Below are positions 43,105 through 53,308 of a stretch of 64,000 nt of DNA, piece after piece (within the stretch, counting starts at the first letter, position 1; each line of letters begins with the position of its first letter). Both the position numbers and the translations under genes were made by a program. The stretch lies in the NCBI GenBank assembly GCA_963989385.1, contig OZ022509.1, forward strand, positions 80,734,043-80,798,042, read 5' to 3'. This DNA comes from Ctena decussata (Eukaryota > Mollusca > Bivalvia > Lucinida > Lucinidae). Under the pieces are notes generated by a model. That model searched no databases. It was not told the DNA's origin and saw only the letters and a program-made list of their open reading frames with translations.

Positions 43105-43369
43105 CAGGGCCGCGTAGCGCAGTCGGTAGGGGACCTGGCTTATAAGTCAGAGGTCCTGGGTTCGATACCCGGTCTGGCCACATCATTTCGTTTCTCCTTC
43201 CGCTGAGTCAAGAAGGGCAGTTGTCAGTTACTGGCGAAAATATGTGCACTTAGTACTGGTTAACCGCTTAGGAGGTCTAAGCCTGCCAAGGAATAGTGCG
43301 GTTAGGTTAATTGACCATGCCGACATGACCATAGCTGTTTACCGTGGACGTAAAGCAACAAATCAATCA
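43105..43369 (+). mobile_element. SINE-1, older copy
   Basis: GGCCGCGTAGCGCAGTCGG head with B box GGTTCGATACC, a body diverged from the other SINE-1 copies, and no clear CCAA tail. Loop CTTATAA. A possible TSD is only GTACC (43095-43099, 43371-43375). Confidence 0.85.
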
Positions 43370-43740
43370 CGTACCGCTGAGCCACTTGGGGAACGTCGTT
43401 ACGAGAACTGAAACAGATTAGTAGAGAGGATATTGACGGACACTCGGCGCCAAGTGTGTGCTACTATGGTTACGTAACGCTGATCCACTTGCGAAACGTC
43501 ATTTAGAGAATTGCAACAACAACAGGAGAGAGGGTGGCGAAGGAGACTCTCCTCTTCGAATCGGAGAGGGGGCGGACAGACAGACTCGGTGCCAGGAGTG
43601 TGCAACTGTGGATTCAACCAAGCCTCCTATGGAACATCGTTATGAGAATTGGGAGGGAAAAAAGAGGTGGGGGAGGGGTACGTTATGGACAACCTCGGTG
43701 CCAGGAGTGTGCAATGCAACTATGGATACCTTACATTGAG
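43370..43740. repeat. Imperfect tandem array of the CAAGTGGCTCA repeat, inverted
   Basis: About three units, marked by GAACGTCGTTACGAGAA / AAACGTCATTTAGAGAA / GAACATCGTTATGAGAA and by CTCGG(C/T)GCCA(A/G)G(A/T)GTGTGC. The several plus-strand frames here overlap each other and show no domain. Confidence 0.6.
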
Positions 43741-43741
43741 C

Positions 43742-44086
43742 ATCTTACATGAGGGCTCATGTATTATTGAATTTATTAAACGAGTTGGGGAAAAAGATAA
43801 GATGCGAGGCTTTGCCGAGCATCTTATCGGTTTTCCCCAACGAGTTTAATAAATTCAATAATACAGGAGCACGAATGCAAGATTCTATTTATCAAATGAC
43901 ACTAAAATCGCATTTTATCAGCAAAATTTGCACTGAAACGTCACGATTTCGACATTAGAAAACGCGACGTCTTTATGGATGTCAACGTATAACGTTACAA
44001 CGTAATTTGCATATTTAATCCACTAGTGGATTATCGCATTTAATGCATGGCTTTATTATACTCTCAGATCCGACGTCATATGATAA
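43742..44086. mobile_element. ATCTTACATGAG repeat element, ~345 bp
   Basis: Starts ATCTTACATGAGGGCTCATG, then a foldback of TGAATTTATTAAACGAGTTG and its complement around GCGAGGCTTTGCCGAGC, then AATCCACTAGTGGATTATCG. A close second copy is 52965-53308, a distant relative is 61226-61420. The frames through it (e.g. MQDSIY) are the same in both copies but short and non-homologous to known domains. Confidence 0.75.
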
Positions 44087-44240
44087 ATTGAGCATCGTTA
44101 TGAGATTGGTGACAACATCGGATGGGTATGACGGAGGAGGTGGCTAGTGGATTTCCGTTCCGCACACTACAGAAAGCGAACAAATGAGGAAACGAAACGA
44201 AATGCAATCCACTGGGCATTGCTATACATATCAACAGCCC

Positions 44241-44350
44241 TCCCAGCAGGCACATGACGTTGAAATGACGTCGTACTGACGTTGATGCGACGTAATGACG
44301 TCACATCGACGTCAGTATGCCGTCATTTTGACGTCATGTGCCCGCTGGGC
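44241..44350. mobile_element. TGACGTCA word-array MITE, complete
   Basis: TCCCAGCAGGCACATGACG to TGACGTCATGTGCCCGCTGG. Between are ten-odd GACGT words in both orientations, at least two being the full TGACGTCA. The noncoding palindrome is near perfect. Confidence 0.8.
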
Positions 44351-44394
44351 TATAACAAGTGGCACATATCTACCCAACAATTCACTGCCAGAGC

Positions 44395-44605
44395 TGTTCA
44401 ACAGATGACTCGAGATATCTCAAATACTGATATCTCAAAGTACCCTCTCATATCAAAGAATACAGTTTGGGCACAATTCCTGTATTTCTTCACATTTCAA
44501 CTCCTGTTGTCTCAAGCTTCTGGTATCTCGAAGTCAATTTTCTGGCACTAGAAAATTTACTTTGATGTATCAGTAGTTTTAGATAAACTTCCAGTTTGAG
44601 ATAGC
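44395..44605. mobile_element. GATATCTCAAA foldback, diverged copy
   Basis: CTGATATCTCAAAGTACCCT, AAAGAATACAGTTTGGGC, TTCTGGCACTAGAAAATTTA and GTTTGAGATAGC follow the same order as 60650-60862. Confidence 0.55.
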
Positions 44606-45245
44606 GAGACTGAAGGTTGTATGTATTTCTTATTAAAGTAGGCTACGCGTTAGGTTTTACGAGCCCGACAGGCGCATTTTCGAGTAGCAAAGACTCAAAC
44701 AAGTCTGCGCATCCATGCGTTTCATTTGAAGAGTTTATTGTATATCATTATATTCCTCAGAGCCTAAAGCAGCAAAGTATCTGCGCGTCCGCGCAGTCTG
44801 GTTTTATGCTTTGCTGTTGATAAATGCGAATGATAATAATAATACGTGTCGTAGTTCATATGTACTTTGAGCCATTGTTGAATGAAATCATTGAAATGGC
44901 ATATATATCACTGTCACGAAACTATGAATGAAAACTGGCCAAAGTTTATCCATTACGCATAATGACCCCCCAAAAATTGACCCCAGAATATGTAAATATT
45001 ATGGTTAAGATAATCAAAATTTGACTAATACTACAGATAAACAAAAGTACAACTATGAAACTTGGTGGAGGGTTATCCAAAACAATGATTATTTGAGATC
45101 GAGAAAACCGGTGCTAGAGAATACTCACGCTGCACATGTTCTAACCCACCTTTACAAATGCACAGCATCGTCAGACCACGCTCTGCTTTCCCCACCGTTT
45201 TTGCAAATGGGAACAACTTTTGTGACTTCCTCCTTCCCTTATACC
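44606..45245. other. Spacer
   Basis: No gene. Word pair GTCTGCGCATCCATGCG / CTGCGCGTCCGCGCAG at about 44702 and 44780. Frames at 45021-45269 and its minus counterpart overlap and lack support. Confidence 0.4.
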
Positions 45246-46053
45246 CCATTCCATACTGATGCGCTTTAACTGCGCTCATGGCGCTTCTTCAAATATAGAA
45301 GCGTCGGCAGGTGCCAAAAACTTGAGACTCGTGCGCTTCAAGTACGCTTCCAGTGCACTTATAGGACCTTGCTATGCTGGTCACGATGCTGTCGCGGACT
45401 TGTTGCGCTTCTGCCACGTTTGAGGCCCGATTCGACAGCCTCTATGGACGTTTCTGCTACGCTGCCATTTCGGCAAAAGATTTCATGATACGCTTAATCT
45501 ACGTTTACGACAATGCGATTGTGATTATGATTCGACCAAAGTGACGGAGCTGCGTCAATGCCGCGCTTATTTTGCGCTTTGGGCCGCTTCTATATAAATC
45601 GGAGGTAATCCAGGTTCAGCAGCAGCAGACCACCAGCTTTCGAAAAAGATGGATAACAGAATAATTCCATTGGCCCATGATCCATGCAGCTGGCAATCAT
45701 GAACCAGAGACTGGTCTGTTTGGGTGATGAGAACCAAGCCAGGAGAGAGACGTCCTTGGTTGTCTACAGACAGGAGACTCCAATTTGAACACTACTGAGA
45801 GACTGAGAGAGTTCAGGATTGAAGACAGCACTATATTCGTCAGTGTCTGCGAAATTCCACTGCGCTGGTGCGACTGTGCTCGCGCTGCTGCCTCGAAACT
45901 GCTGCGTTCATGAATTTCGTACTGCGCTGTTGCATTTACTATGCTTTCGTTCATTTAACTACCACCAATAGAAGCTTTAACTGCGTTGTCGCAGCTTCGT
46001 GGCGCTTTGACCGAAATTTCCAAGCCTAGTGGAAGCGCCGTCTAGTGGAATGC
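45246..46053 (+). pseudogene. PIF/Harbinger-related nonautonomous element
   Basis: Inverted ends CATTCCATACTGATGCGCTTT and complement of GGAAGCGCCGTCTAGTGGAATG, with GCGCTT words throughout. In the middle, plus strand, RRPWLSTDRRLQFEHY (about 45750-45795) and, after a one-base shift, ERLREFRIED resemble the N-terminal region of Harbinger transposases. The DDE catalytic part is absent. Family assignment by eye. Confidence 0.5.
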
Positions 46054-46069
46054 GGGTTTGACAAAGGTA

Positions 46070-46540
46070 GCTTTCACAATGGGGTCAATTATCAAAGGGA
46101 AGAATTTGCTCCAAAGGAAGGTGGGGTGGGGATATTTTCCTTAGGGAAAGGAGGCGAAAATGAAAATGCCCGAAATGTTTCCTCATAAAATGCACCCATT
46201 CGCCTTAACTTAATTTCTGACCTGAAGCGTGTGAAATGAAATCTTTGTGCAAAGTTTTGTTTACATCAGCTATCAATGATACAATAATAAGGTCAATAAC
46301 AGCAACAATCTTAAGACGTGGCCGTCGCTAAATGATAGAAATATATATCAAAGATAGGGTCGGGTGTAGCAAGATTTGTTTGTGATTTATAGGTCAAAAC
46401 TATACTTTTCCGTAGTAGATAACATAGGCGTCACAAGAAGCAAAATTGCTTCATTCTAAATAAAGACGTCGAGTTACCAGTGAGTTACCAGTAAGTTACC
46501 AGTAAGTAAGAACTTGATCTGGAGATCGACTGTCGGTTCC
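46070..46540. other. MITE-1 fragment and spacer
   Basis: 46080-46240 holds GAAGAATTTGCTCCAAAGG, GGGAAAGGAGGCGAAAATG and CACCCATTCGCCTTAA, an inverted, decayed MITE-1. 46466-46508 has three copies of GAGTTACCAGT / AAGTTACCAGT. No gene. Confidence 0.5.
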
Positions 46541-46762
46541 TGGGATCGTATTATAAAAGCACTTCAGTGGTTGCTATGCTGTTGCTATGGCTTAATTTCT
46601 ATAAAGGAGATTTCCTACAACTATGAAATTTGCTCTGGAGGAACAGTCTTTTTCAGACTCCTCCAGAGCAAATTTCATAGTTGGAGGGAATCTCCTTCAA
46701 AGAAATCTAGCCTTAGCAACAGCATAGCAACCACTTAAGTCGTTTTATAAATACGGCCCCAG
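46541..46762. mobile_element. GGGGCCGTATTC foldback MITE
   Basis: TGGGATCGTATTATAAAAGC to TTTTATAAATACGGCCCCA, with CTACAACTATGAAATTTGCTC inner arms around CTTTTTCAGACTC. Same family as 33104-33330 and 56945-57170. Confidence 0.85.
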
Positions 46763-47393
46763 CTGATCTACTTTCTTCAGTAATCTAGATTAATATATAA
46801 GGAGTTGTACTGAAGAAAAGTTTTCGACGGTATAAATTCAAACCTATTTTGATGGGACCTTACAGATATGAGAGAACGGGTTGCTTTACTCTGCACAGAC
46901 TCCCTTGAGAAAACTTTTAGGGGGTATAGCACTGTGACAGACTTAGGCTGGTAAACTTGACATTTTCGCTCTTAAAGCCAGAACCATGCGCTGGCGTAAA
47001 ACAGAGTTATGGGAAGGTCGATAAGTATATACCCTTTGTAAACAATTTCAGATTAAAATGCTAGTATATTTCAAACTTTTGACAGCCGAGTATGAAATGT
47101 TACAATTGAGAATGATCAAAGTCTTTACTACGTATTGTCATTCCACTTGACATATTGTCGAGGTGACTTGATGATACCAGGCCTATTTTTTAAAACAACT
47201 TGGCTAGGATAAATGCGACCTGCGAATGGCACAGTCACTGGTCAGACTGCAAGCATTTTATCACAGTAGCAACTATTTAGATTGCATGTCCCGTGTGCAG
47301 GCTGGTTTGCATGTTTACTGATCAGCCAATGGGACAGGCCTGATTTAATGACGGCTACGGCCTAAAAACCTCCTACTAATGACGTTGGGGTTT
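46763..47393. other. Spacer
   Basis: No gene or known repeat recognised. Confidence 0.4.
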
Positions 47394-47461
47394 GATGATC
47401 TCTATTTGGTCGGACTCAACTGGGTTCGATGATCTCTATTTGGTCGGACACAACTGGGTTC
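47394..47461. repeat. 34-bp tandem pair
   Basis: GATGATCTCTATTTGGTCGG followed by AC(T/A)CAACTGGGTTC, twice, one mismatch. Confidence 0.85.
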
Positions 47462-48041
47462 GACTGTCGGACTTCTTTTGCTCCTGTCTTGTTGTGCTCG
47501 TCTCTTATAATCTAAGTTATATGCTTACGATTTTGAAAGGACCAAAGAATTTGTATGTTTATGACAAACAAAAGAATCCAGGGCAAGAGTTGTGTCATAA
47601 ATCTTATTTACCATTTATAAACATTCTAAAAATTGGGACATCTACTGGGTAAAATAATTGTCCAAATTGTCCTAAAAAGGAATACTTTGTATTTACAATG
47701 CAGTAATCAATGCATCCAAAAGATGCGGATGGAATGTAAAACAGTGTAGACCCTGACCAGACATCTCCTTGGGGCAGTCTGATCTGGGTCTGCACTTTAT
47801 TTCAACTTGTCCCAAACTTAGATATTTTATGGTGATTTAGGTTGAAGGGGAACGAATGAGAATAAACAAACTAACCAAAAAGCTCAATATGAATTGTGTT
47901 CAGAACTGGACTCAAACCCACAGCCTCTTGATTTTGAATGCAGGACTTTGACCTTAAATACCACGTCCGGATGGGCGCATGGTGTCAGTGGGAGTAGTCA
48001 CTTTGTCATAGCTTATGCTCAGAGCTTCAGAGCAAATTATA
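47462..48041. other. MITE remnants and tRNA-like word
   Basis: 47735-47805 is a decayed CAAACAGTG stem-loop (AACAGTGTAGACCCTGACC / GGTCTGCACT). 47905-47985 on the minus strand holds GGCTGTGGGTTTGAGTCCAG, a B-box-like word of a possible old SINE. No gene. Confidence 0.4.
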
Positions 48042-48265
48042 CAATTATTGACCTTTGTTGAGGTGAATATGCAGTTTTATTGACCCGCAAACATCATATT
48101 GACCAACGCGAAGCGGAGGTCAATATGTTAAGCTGGCAGGTCAATAAAACTGCATATTTTTATTGACCTGCAAACATCATATTGACCGACCCGAAGCGGA
48201 GGTCAATATGTTAAGCTGGCAGGTCAATAAAACTGCATATTCACCGAAATAAAGGTCAATTGTTT
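48042..48265. mobile_element. Foldback with duplicated palindromic core
   Basis: Outer ends ATTGACCTTTGTTGAGGTGA and TCACCGAAATAAAGGTCAAT. Two 82-bp cores (starting 48079 and 48161) each palindromic: TATTGACC(C/T)GCAAACAT against AAGCTGGCAGGTCAATA around a GACC.ACGCGAAGCGGAGGTC-like centre. Confidence 0.75.
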
Positions 48266-49408
48266 TATTATTCAATAATTCTAAATACAGTTTCCTTTGA
48301 TATTTATGATGGGTATACCTAGTACATGGTATTATCTTGTGGCGTTAACGCCATATAACATTAAGGTACGGCAGATGTTATGTCACGAAAATACAATGAC
48401 GTCAGCATAAAAGTAATATTCACTGACTAGCCAGTGAATATTGCAAAATATTAACCGGCATGTGACGTCAAATTAACCAATGAAATTGTGTGTTACATCT
48501 CGGTGATATAATAAAAAAAAAATTGCAGACAATTTCATACAGATGTGGCATCACTTTAAAATGGTCTACAGCTATTGGCCTAACATGTAAAGTAAATATA
48601 AAGCAATCTTTGCAAGCAAAGGGCACTCAGTCTTATTTGCTCCTTACGTACCCTTGGCTGATGACCTTTCCCATATTGGATTTCCCACAGCACTCTTTTG
48701 CTGCAGCAAGTTGTTTCCCTTGGCATGTGTTATGTTATGACCACTCAGAAGATGTCTTGCGAAACATAGTTGTCCCACAACTTTGCATAATTGTTCAAAA
48801 ACACTGATTCATTGATTAAATATTGACGGTCTGCTTTTTTTTCGTAATTGTTCGCAGAAAACACAATATTTTTCTATTGACAAAGGTGCCTGATACGTGC
48901 CTGTTTTGTTGCAGATATTTGATTGGATGCAAGGGAAGTTGCTCTCATCCAATAAAAGGGCACAGTGGGAAGTTCGATTAATAAATAAGCCAAGAATACT
49001 TAAGGAACAAAGTGGACATAGTACCCTTGGCTTGCAAAGATGATATAAAGCTAACTGCTTGCCAAGTTTCTGTTTTATAACCCTTTTTTTTCCTTAGTAC
49101 TACTAGTGCAGTACAAACTGATCAGAGGTCGTTAAAAAATTAAAGCAACAGTACATTCATAATACTTTAATGTACTCTCTATTGCCCACAAAAATATAAT
49201 TATCTGAATTGCACTACAAGAAGCTGTTTCTCACGGCACATGCAAACAAATAAGGTGAATGAGCACACACTGTTTTTCTGCCATTTCTCAGGCCACCTGC
49301 GAGTGGCCTGAGATATTTATAAAAAATAAAGTTCTGTAAGATCTGTTCTATATAGGGCAACCATTTTCTTAACTTTTGCTTGCTTCCATGTTCGCTGAAA
49401 CTCATAAA
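48266..49408. other. Spacer with palindrome fragments
   Basis: Fragments of the 41440-41537 palindrome at 48605-48660 and 48990-49055. Small hairpin 49287-49313 (CTCAGGCCAC / GTGGCCTGAG). The 105-codon plus frame at 48490 lacks domains. Confidence 0.45.
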
Positions 49409-49575
49409 GGGGTCTACTCTTAAAGAAAAGAATTTGCTCCTGTAGGAGCAAATTCTTTACTTTAAGAGTAGACCTCCTGTAGGAGCAAATTCTTTACTTT
49501 AAGAGTAGACCCCTATGGAGAAAGGAGGCAAAACTGAAAATGGCAGAGTTGCTTCCCCTGAAAGTCTACCCACCC
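49409..49575. mobile_element. MITE-1, inverted copy with duplicated arm
   Basis: GGGGTCTACTCTTAAAG then GAATTTGCTCCTGTAGGAG; the right arm AGGAGCAAATTCTTTACTTT with AAGAGTAGACC is present twice. Continues GGAGGCAAAACTGAAAATGG and AAAGTCTACCCACCCACC. Confidence 0.75.
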
Positions 49576-49904
49576 ACCTTAAAGACCCTGATCAACCTGC
49601 ACATCATTGTACTTTGCATTAAGGTGAGGTGCGTTTCAACAAAGTGGGCATGTAAGGGGCCACAATGCAGTTACACAAATTGCATACTGCCTTGTGCCAG
49701 TACACTGGGTGCCAACAATTGCTCCCCTTATTGAATACATCTTGAGATACACATGCTGGTGATGATAACAGGGAATACAGATAAGACTGTGCTAATGCGC
49801 AGGCTAACCAGGGCCAGTCACTGCTTTTCACACATGCAATAAGACACATTTTCACACTAAAAAATCATTCAGTCTAACTTAACATCTATTCCGTGTACCT
49901 AAAG
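49576..49904. other. Spacer
   Basis: Overlapping frames on both strands (64 and 78 codons), none supported. Confidence 0.35.
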
Positions 49905-50450
49905 GTGTGATCACTTGGTGACACATGTTGCATGACAAGGTGACACATGTTGCATGTGTTGCATGATAAGGTTTCATGCAACATGGGTCACCATGGAAAC
50001 ACACCAAAAACATATGTTTCATGACACAAATCTGTTGCATGCAACAAACCTAATCAACAAAACATAACCTAAATGGTTGCATGATGAGTCTTGCAACATG
50101 TCATGTAAACACCGCCAAACTACATCTTTCAAGACACAAATCTGCTGCATGCAACAGAGCTCCAGATAAGAGAAGGTATTGAAGTTAATTCACAGATAAT
50201 TTTTCTTATTTCTCCGCGAAAACATATGTTGTGGTAGTGTGACCCCTCATTAGAACCGTTTTGGCGAGACGGTTCTAATGCCAGGTCACAACATATGTTT
50301 TCATGTAAAAATATGGAAAATTATCCCTTATTTATCCTTTTCACCCTTTCTTATCTGGAGCTCTGATGCAACATGTCTAATTATCTAAACATAACCTAAA
50401 TGGTTGCATGACACATGCCATGCAACATCTATTGCCATGTAAAGCAGCCT
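49905..50450. repeat. TTGCATG-rich repeat, split by a MITE
   Basis: Two related units (ACATAACCTAAATGGTTGCA at about 50061 and 50388), rich in CATGCAACA / TGTTGCATG. The second is interrupted by the CAGAGCTC foldback at 50155-50364. Confidence 0.65.
50155..50364. mobile_element. CAGAGCTC foldback MITE, 210 bp, exact 6-bp TSD
   Basis: CAGAGCTCCAGATAAGAG to CTTATCTGGAGCTCTG, flanked by ATGCAA (50149-50154, 50365-50370). The centre pairs ACATATGTTGTGG... with AGGTCACAACATATGT around a GGCGAGACGG-type loop. It interrupts a TTGCATG repeat, so the pre-insertion sequence can be inferred. Confidence 0.85.
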
Positions 50451-51022
50451 TAACAAAATACTGTAACAAACTATCCTGATGTGCCTAAGTATTGGGAAAC
50501 CTAAAACCCATTGATTTTCCATTTGGAACAAATGGAAAGTTAATGGGTTTTAGGTGTCCCAATATTTTAGCACATTAAGGTAAAACTGTCATAGGATTCT
50601 ACTATACCCCTGCTGCACAGCTTCAGTAAAACTGTCACTTTAACAAAATATTTCACAACTCAATGTACAGGAAAGCTCATAGACAGACATTCGTGTTATG
50701 CCAAAATTCAACCATAGGCAAAAATTGATCGTTTTTACCATCATGACTGATGATCAACCATAATTTTTCTATAGTCTACTAACAATAGATATTATTTTAA
50801 GTATCATGCTTGTTCATAAGTTTTCTAGAGTGAGGAATATACATTGTAATACTAAATTGATTACGTATGCCCTGAAAACTAAAGTATGCCCCAAAACAGA
50901 CCATAGGTGACAGCATACAGATGTTATTACTTAATTTACAGTCAAATATTAGTCAGTGATTGGTCAGTTCAACAGAAGAGATGATCAACTGCAAAAGTTT
51001 GGCCGATTCCCAACACTAATAG
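50451..51022. other. Spacer with a short palindrome
   Basis: 50496-50562: TTGGGAAACCTAAAACCCA pairs with TGGGTTTTAGGTGTCCCAA. Nothing else recognised. Confidence 0.45.
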
Positions 51023-51049
51023 CCCCCCCCCCCCCCCCCCCCCCCCCCC
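51023..51049. repeat. Poly-C tract, 27 C
   Basis: Uninterrupted homopolymer; true length uncertain. Confidence 0.9.
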
Positions 51050-51381
51050 GCTAATGTCCCAGGATGTCAGAAATAGTTCTTCCTGTGCTAGAAATTAACA
51101 ATTATCAGGAACAACATGCAGAAGCAGGTTTGTTCCAAATCTAGCTAGATCTAATTGTGAACATGCATACCAAATATAAATAGCCTACTTTTGAATAGTT
51201 TCTGTAACACATTGTAAAATCTATTTAATATGAACATTTACGCACAGAGAGGATGAAAAATAAAAGGATACAAAAATAAGTGCTAAAAGATATTTCTTAT
51301 TCAACAAATACAAAAAAAGTATTAAAAACTGAATTCTAAATTGTAACATGTATACCAAATATGAGTGTTCTATGTCAAACA

Positions 51382-51543
51382 GAGCGGCTGTAGTGTAGTG
51401 GATAACACTCCAGACTACCAATCCAGTGGTCGCAAGATCTATACCCCGCTTCTCCGGTCTTTCGGATGAGACTTTAAACCGAGGTCCTGTCTCCATATGA
51501 CCTCGTTGTTAGTGGGACGTTAAACCCGAGTTCACTCACTCAC
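51382..51543 (+). mobile_element. SINE-2, 13-bp TSD with one mismatch
   Basis: TCTA(T/A)GTCAAACA at 51369-51381 and 51544-51556. Head GAGCGGCTGTAGTGTAGTGG, degraded B box (AGATCTATACC), body and TCACTCAC tail as in 23096-23258. Confidence 0.88.
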
Positions 51544-51556
51544 TCTAAGTCAAACA

Positions 51557-52251
51557 ATTGCTACAAAACATGCTATGAAAATCCAACTACTACGAGACTG
51601 GAGAGAAAGAAAAAAGAAGAAATACCATGAAGAAAATACAGATGGCTAGTTCATGATCTCACAATACCATGTCATTATCAACATGTATACAATAAAATCA
51701 ATATCCTACCTTGAATAGTTCCACTTAAACCTTAACAACTATGGCGCAAAAATTATATGAACAAATACAAAGATGAATAAGCAGAAGGCTGTTTCGCCAT
51801 CCCAGAATACGAGTCATTGTCAACTCTGGGCCAAGTAATTCTGCTTTAGCTTATAACTTTGTAGATGAATCTGTTAAATTTTGTAACCAATAGAATCAGA
51901 AAATTATGAAATTACGGGTAAATGTCATCCAGGGTGCACCCACTTTCAAAGAGTGGGTGTAATATCTCGCATTTGCACTAAATATACAGGCAGATATGAC
52001 TGTAAACTGTTTAGACCCAGGTCAGGGCCCTATTGTTCAAAACTTACAATGCTGTTAGTTAATGAGACATTAGATTTTCAATGTATTGTATGCCAAAAAA
52101 AAAACAGCCTTTTTTTGCCAGAACTTAAATGTTTCTCACTTTTTTTTGGCAAAAAAATATTAGCACCCTCGATTTTATGTGTATGAGAAGACATAACAAG
52201 TCCTTGCCTAATGACTTTGTTAAGCTAACAATGGTTTGAACAGCTGGGCCC
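51557..52251. other. Spacer
   Basis: AT-rich, no gene. The 77-codon frame at 51953 is unsupported. Confidence 0.4.
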
Positions 52252-52584
52252 CACAGGGTATAATCGATTCCGCCAATTTTGGCTTCCTGCAGAGACTGTC
52301 CGTATTATTTGGCTTCCGCCAAGACTGTCCGCGAACTCTTGCTTCCTGCAGAGACTACTGTCTGCGTGATTCTGCTTCCTGCCGAGACTGTCCGCGTGAC
52401 TCTGCTTCCTGCCGAGAGCCTCGGCAGGAAGCAGAATCTCGCGGACAGTCTCTGCAGGAAGCCATTTATCATGTACAGCAGTCTCGGCAGGAAGCATAAG
52501 TTCGTGGACAGTCTCGGCGGAAGCCAAATATGATGTACAGTCTCTGCAGGAAGCGAAAATTAGCGGAATCGATTATACAGTGTG
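52252..52584. mobile_element. Nested-palindrome element, copy 2, 5-bp TSD GGCCC
   Basis: CACAGGGTATAATCGATTCC to GGAATCGATTATACAGTGTG, flanked by GGCCC (52247-52251, 52585-52589). Same length and submodule order as 32485-32817; each arm has five GCTTCC-GAGACTGTC modules. The stacked frames on both strands (84-100 codons) follow from the palindrome. Confidence 0.85.
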
Positions 52585-52613
52585 GGCCCTGTCTGCTAAA
52601 ATTAGCAATCCGG

Positions 52614-52671
52614 GCACACACATGCTATAAGCTCACACACATGCTATAAGCTCACACACATGCTATAAGCT
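52614..52671. repeat. 19-bp tandem repeat, three units
   Basis: CACACACATGCTATAAGCT three times, apparently exact. Confidence 0.85.
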
Positions 52672-52964
52672 CTCAATTGAAATCTGTAAAATCTGATAAT
52701 TTTCAAGTGAGATGTGATGAAATTAAGTGAGACTTTCACAAAAAAAATCTTCTACACTACAGCTAAATAGTTCAAACCTTAAGAAATGATGAAATAAGTG
52801 ACCCTTATAGTAAATTCTTCCACGCTACATCAAAATGTGTTTTAAACCTTTTTTTTGTGCTTTGATTCAAGAAAATTCTTGCTCACTTCTTCTAAAGGAC
52901 CAGTTTGACAAGGACCTACACTGTTTGCCATTTCATCTGCATCTTTGGATGCATTACATAGAGG
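52672..52964. other. Spacer
   Basis: Half of a CAAACAGTG hairpin (GGACCTACACTGTTTGCC) at 52913-52930. No gene. Confidence 0.4.
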
Positions 52965-53308
52965 ATCTTACATGAGTGCTCATGTATTATTGAATTTATT
53001 AAACAAGTTGGGGAAAAAGATAAGATGCGAGGCTTTGCCGAGCATCTTATCGGTTTTCCCCAACGAGTTTAATAAATTCAATAATACAGGAGCACGAATG
53101 CAAGATTCTATTTATCATATGACACTAAAATCGCATTTTATCAACAAAATTTACACTAAAACGTCACGATTTCGCCATTAGAAAACGCAACGTTTTTATG
53201 GACGTCAACGTATAACGTTACGACGTAATTTGCATATTTAATCCACTAGTGGATTATCACATTTAATGCATGGCTTTATTACACTCTCAGAGGCGACCTC
53301 ATATGATA
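52965..53308. mobile_element. ATCTTACATGAG repeat element, copy 2
   Basis: Nearly the same as 43742-44086 throughout, including TTTGCCGAGCATCTTATCGG and AATCCACTAGTGGATTATC. No clear TSD. Confidence 0.8.

Noticed and set aside
43458..43958. Four overlapping plus-strand frames as a small gene
   Set aside because: They lie in an imperfect tandem array and in a repeat element that has a second noncoding-looking copy at 52965-53308.
48490..48807. 105-codon plus-strand frame
   Set aside because: Overlaps fragments of a dispersed palindrome and has no domain.
52225..52533. Several 79-100-codon frames on both strands in the nested palindromes
   Set aside because: A palindrome with no stop in one frame has none in the mirrored frame either. 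The same happens at 32542-32843. No protein family matches.
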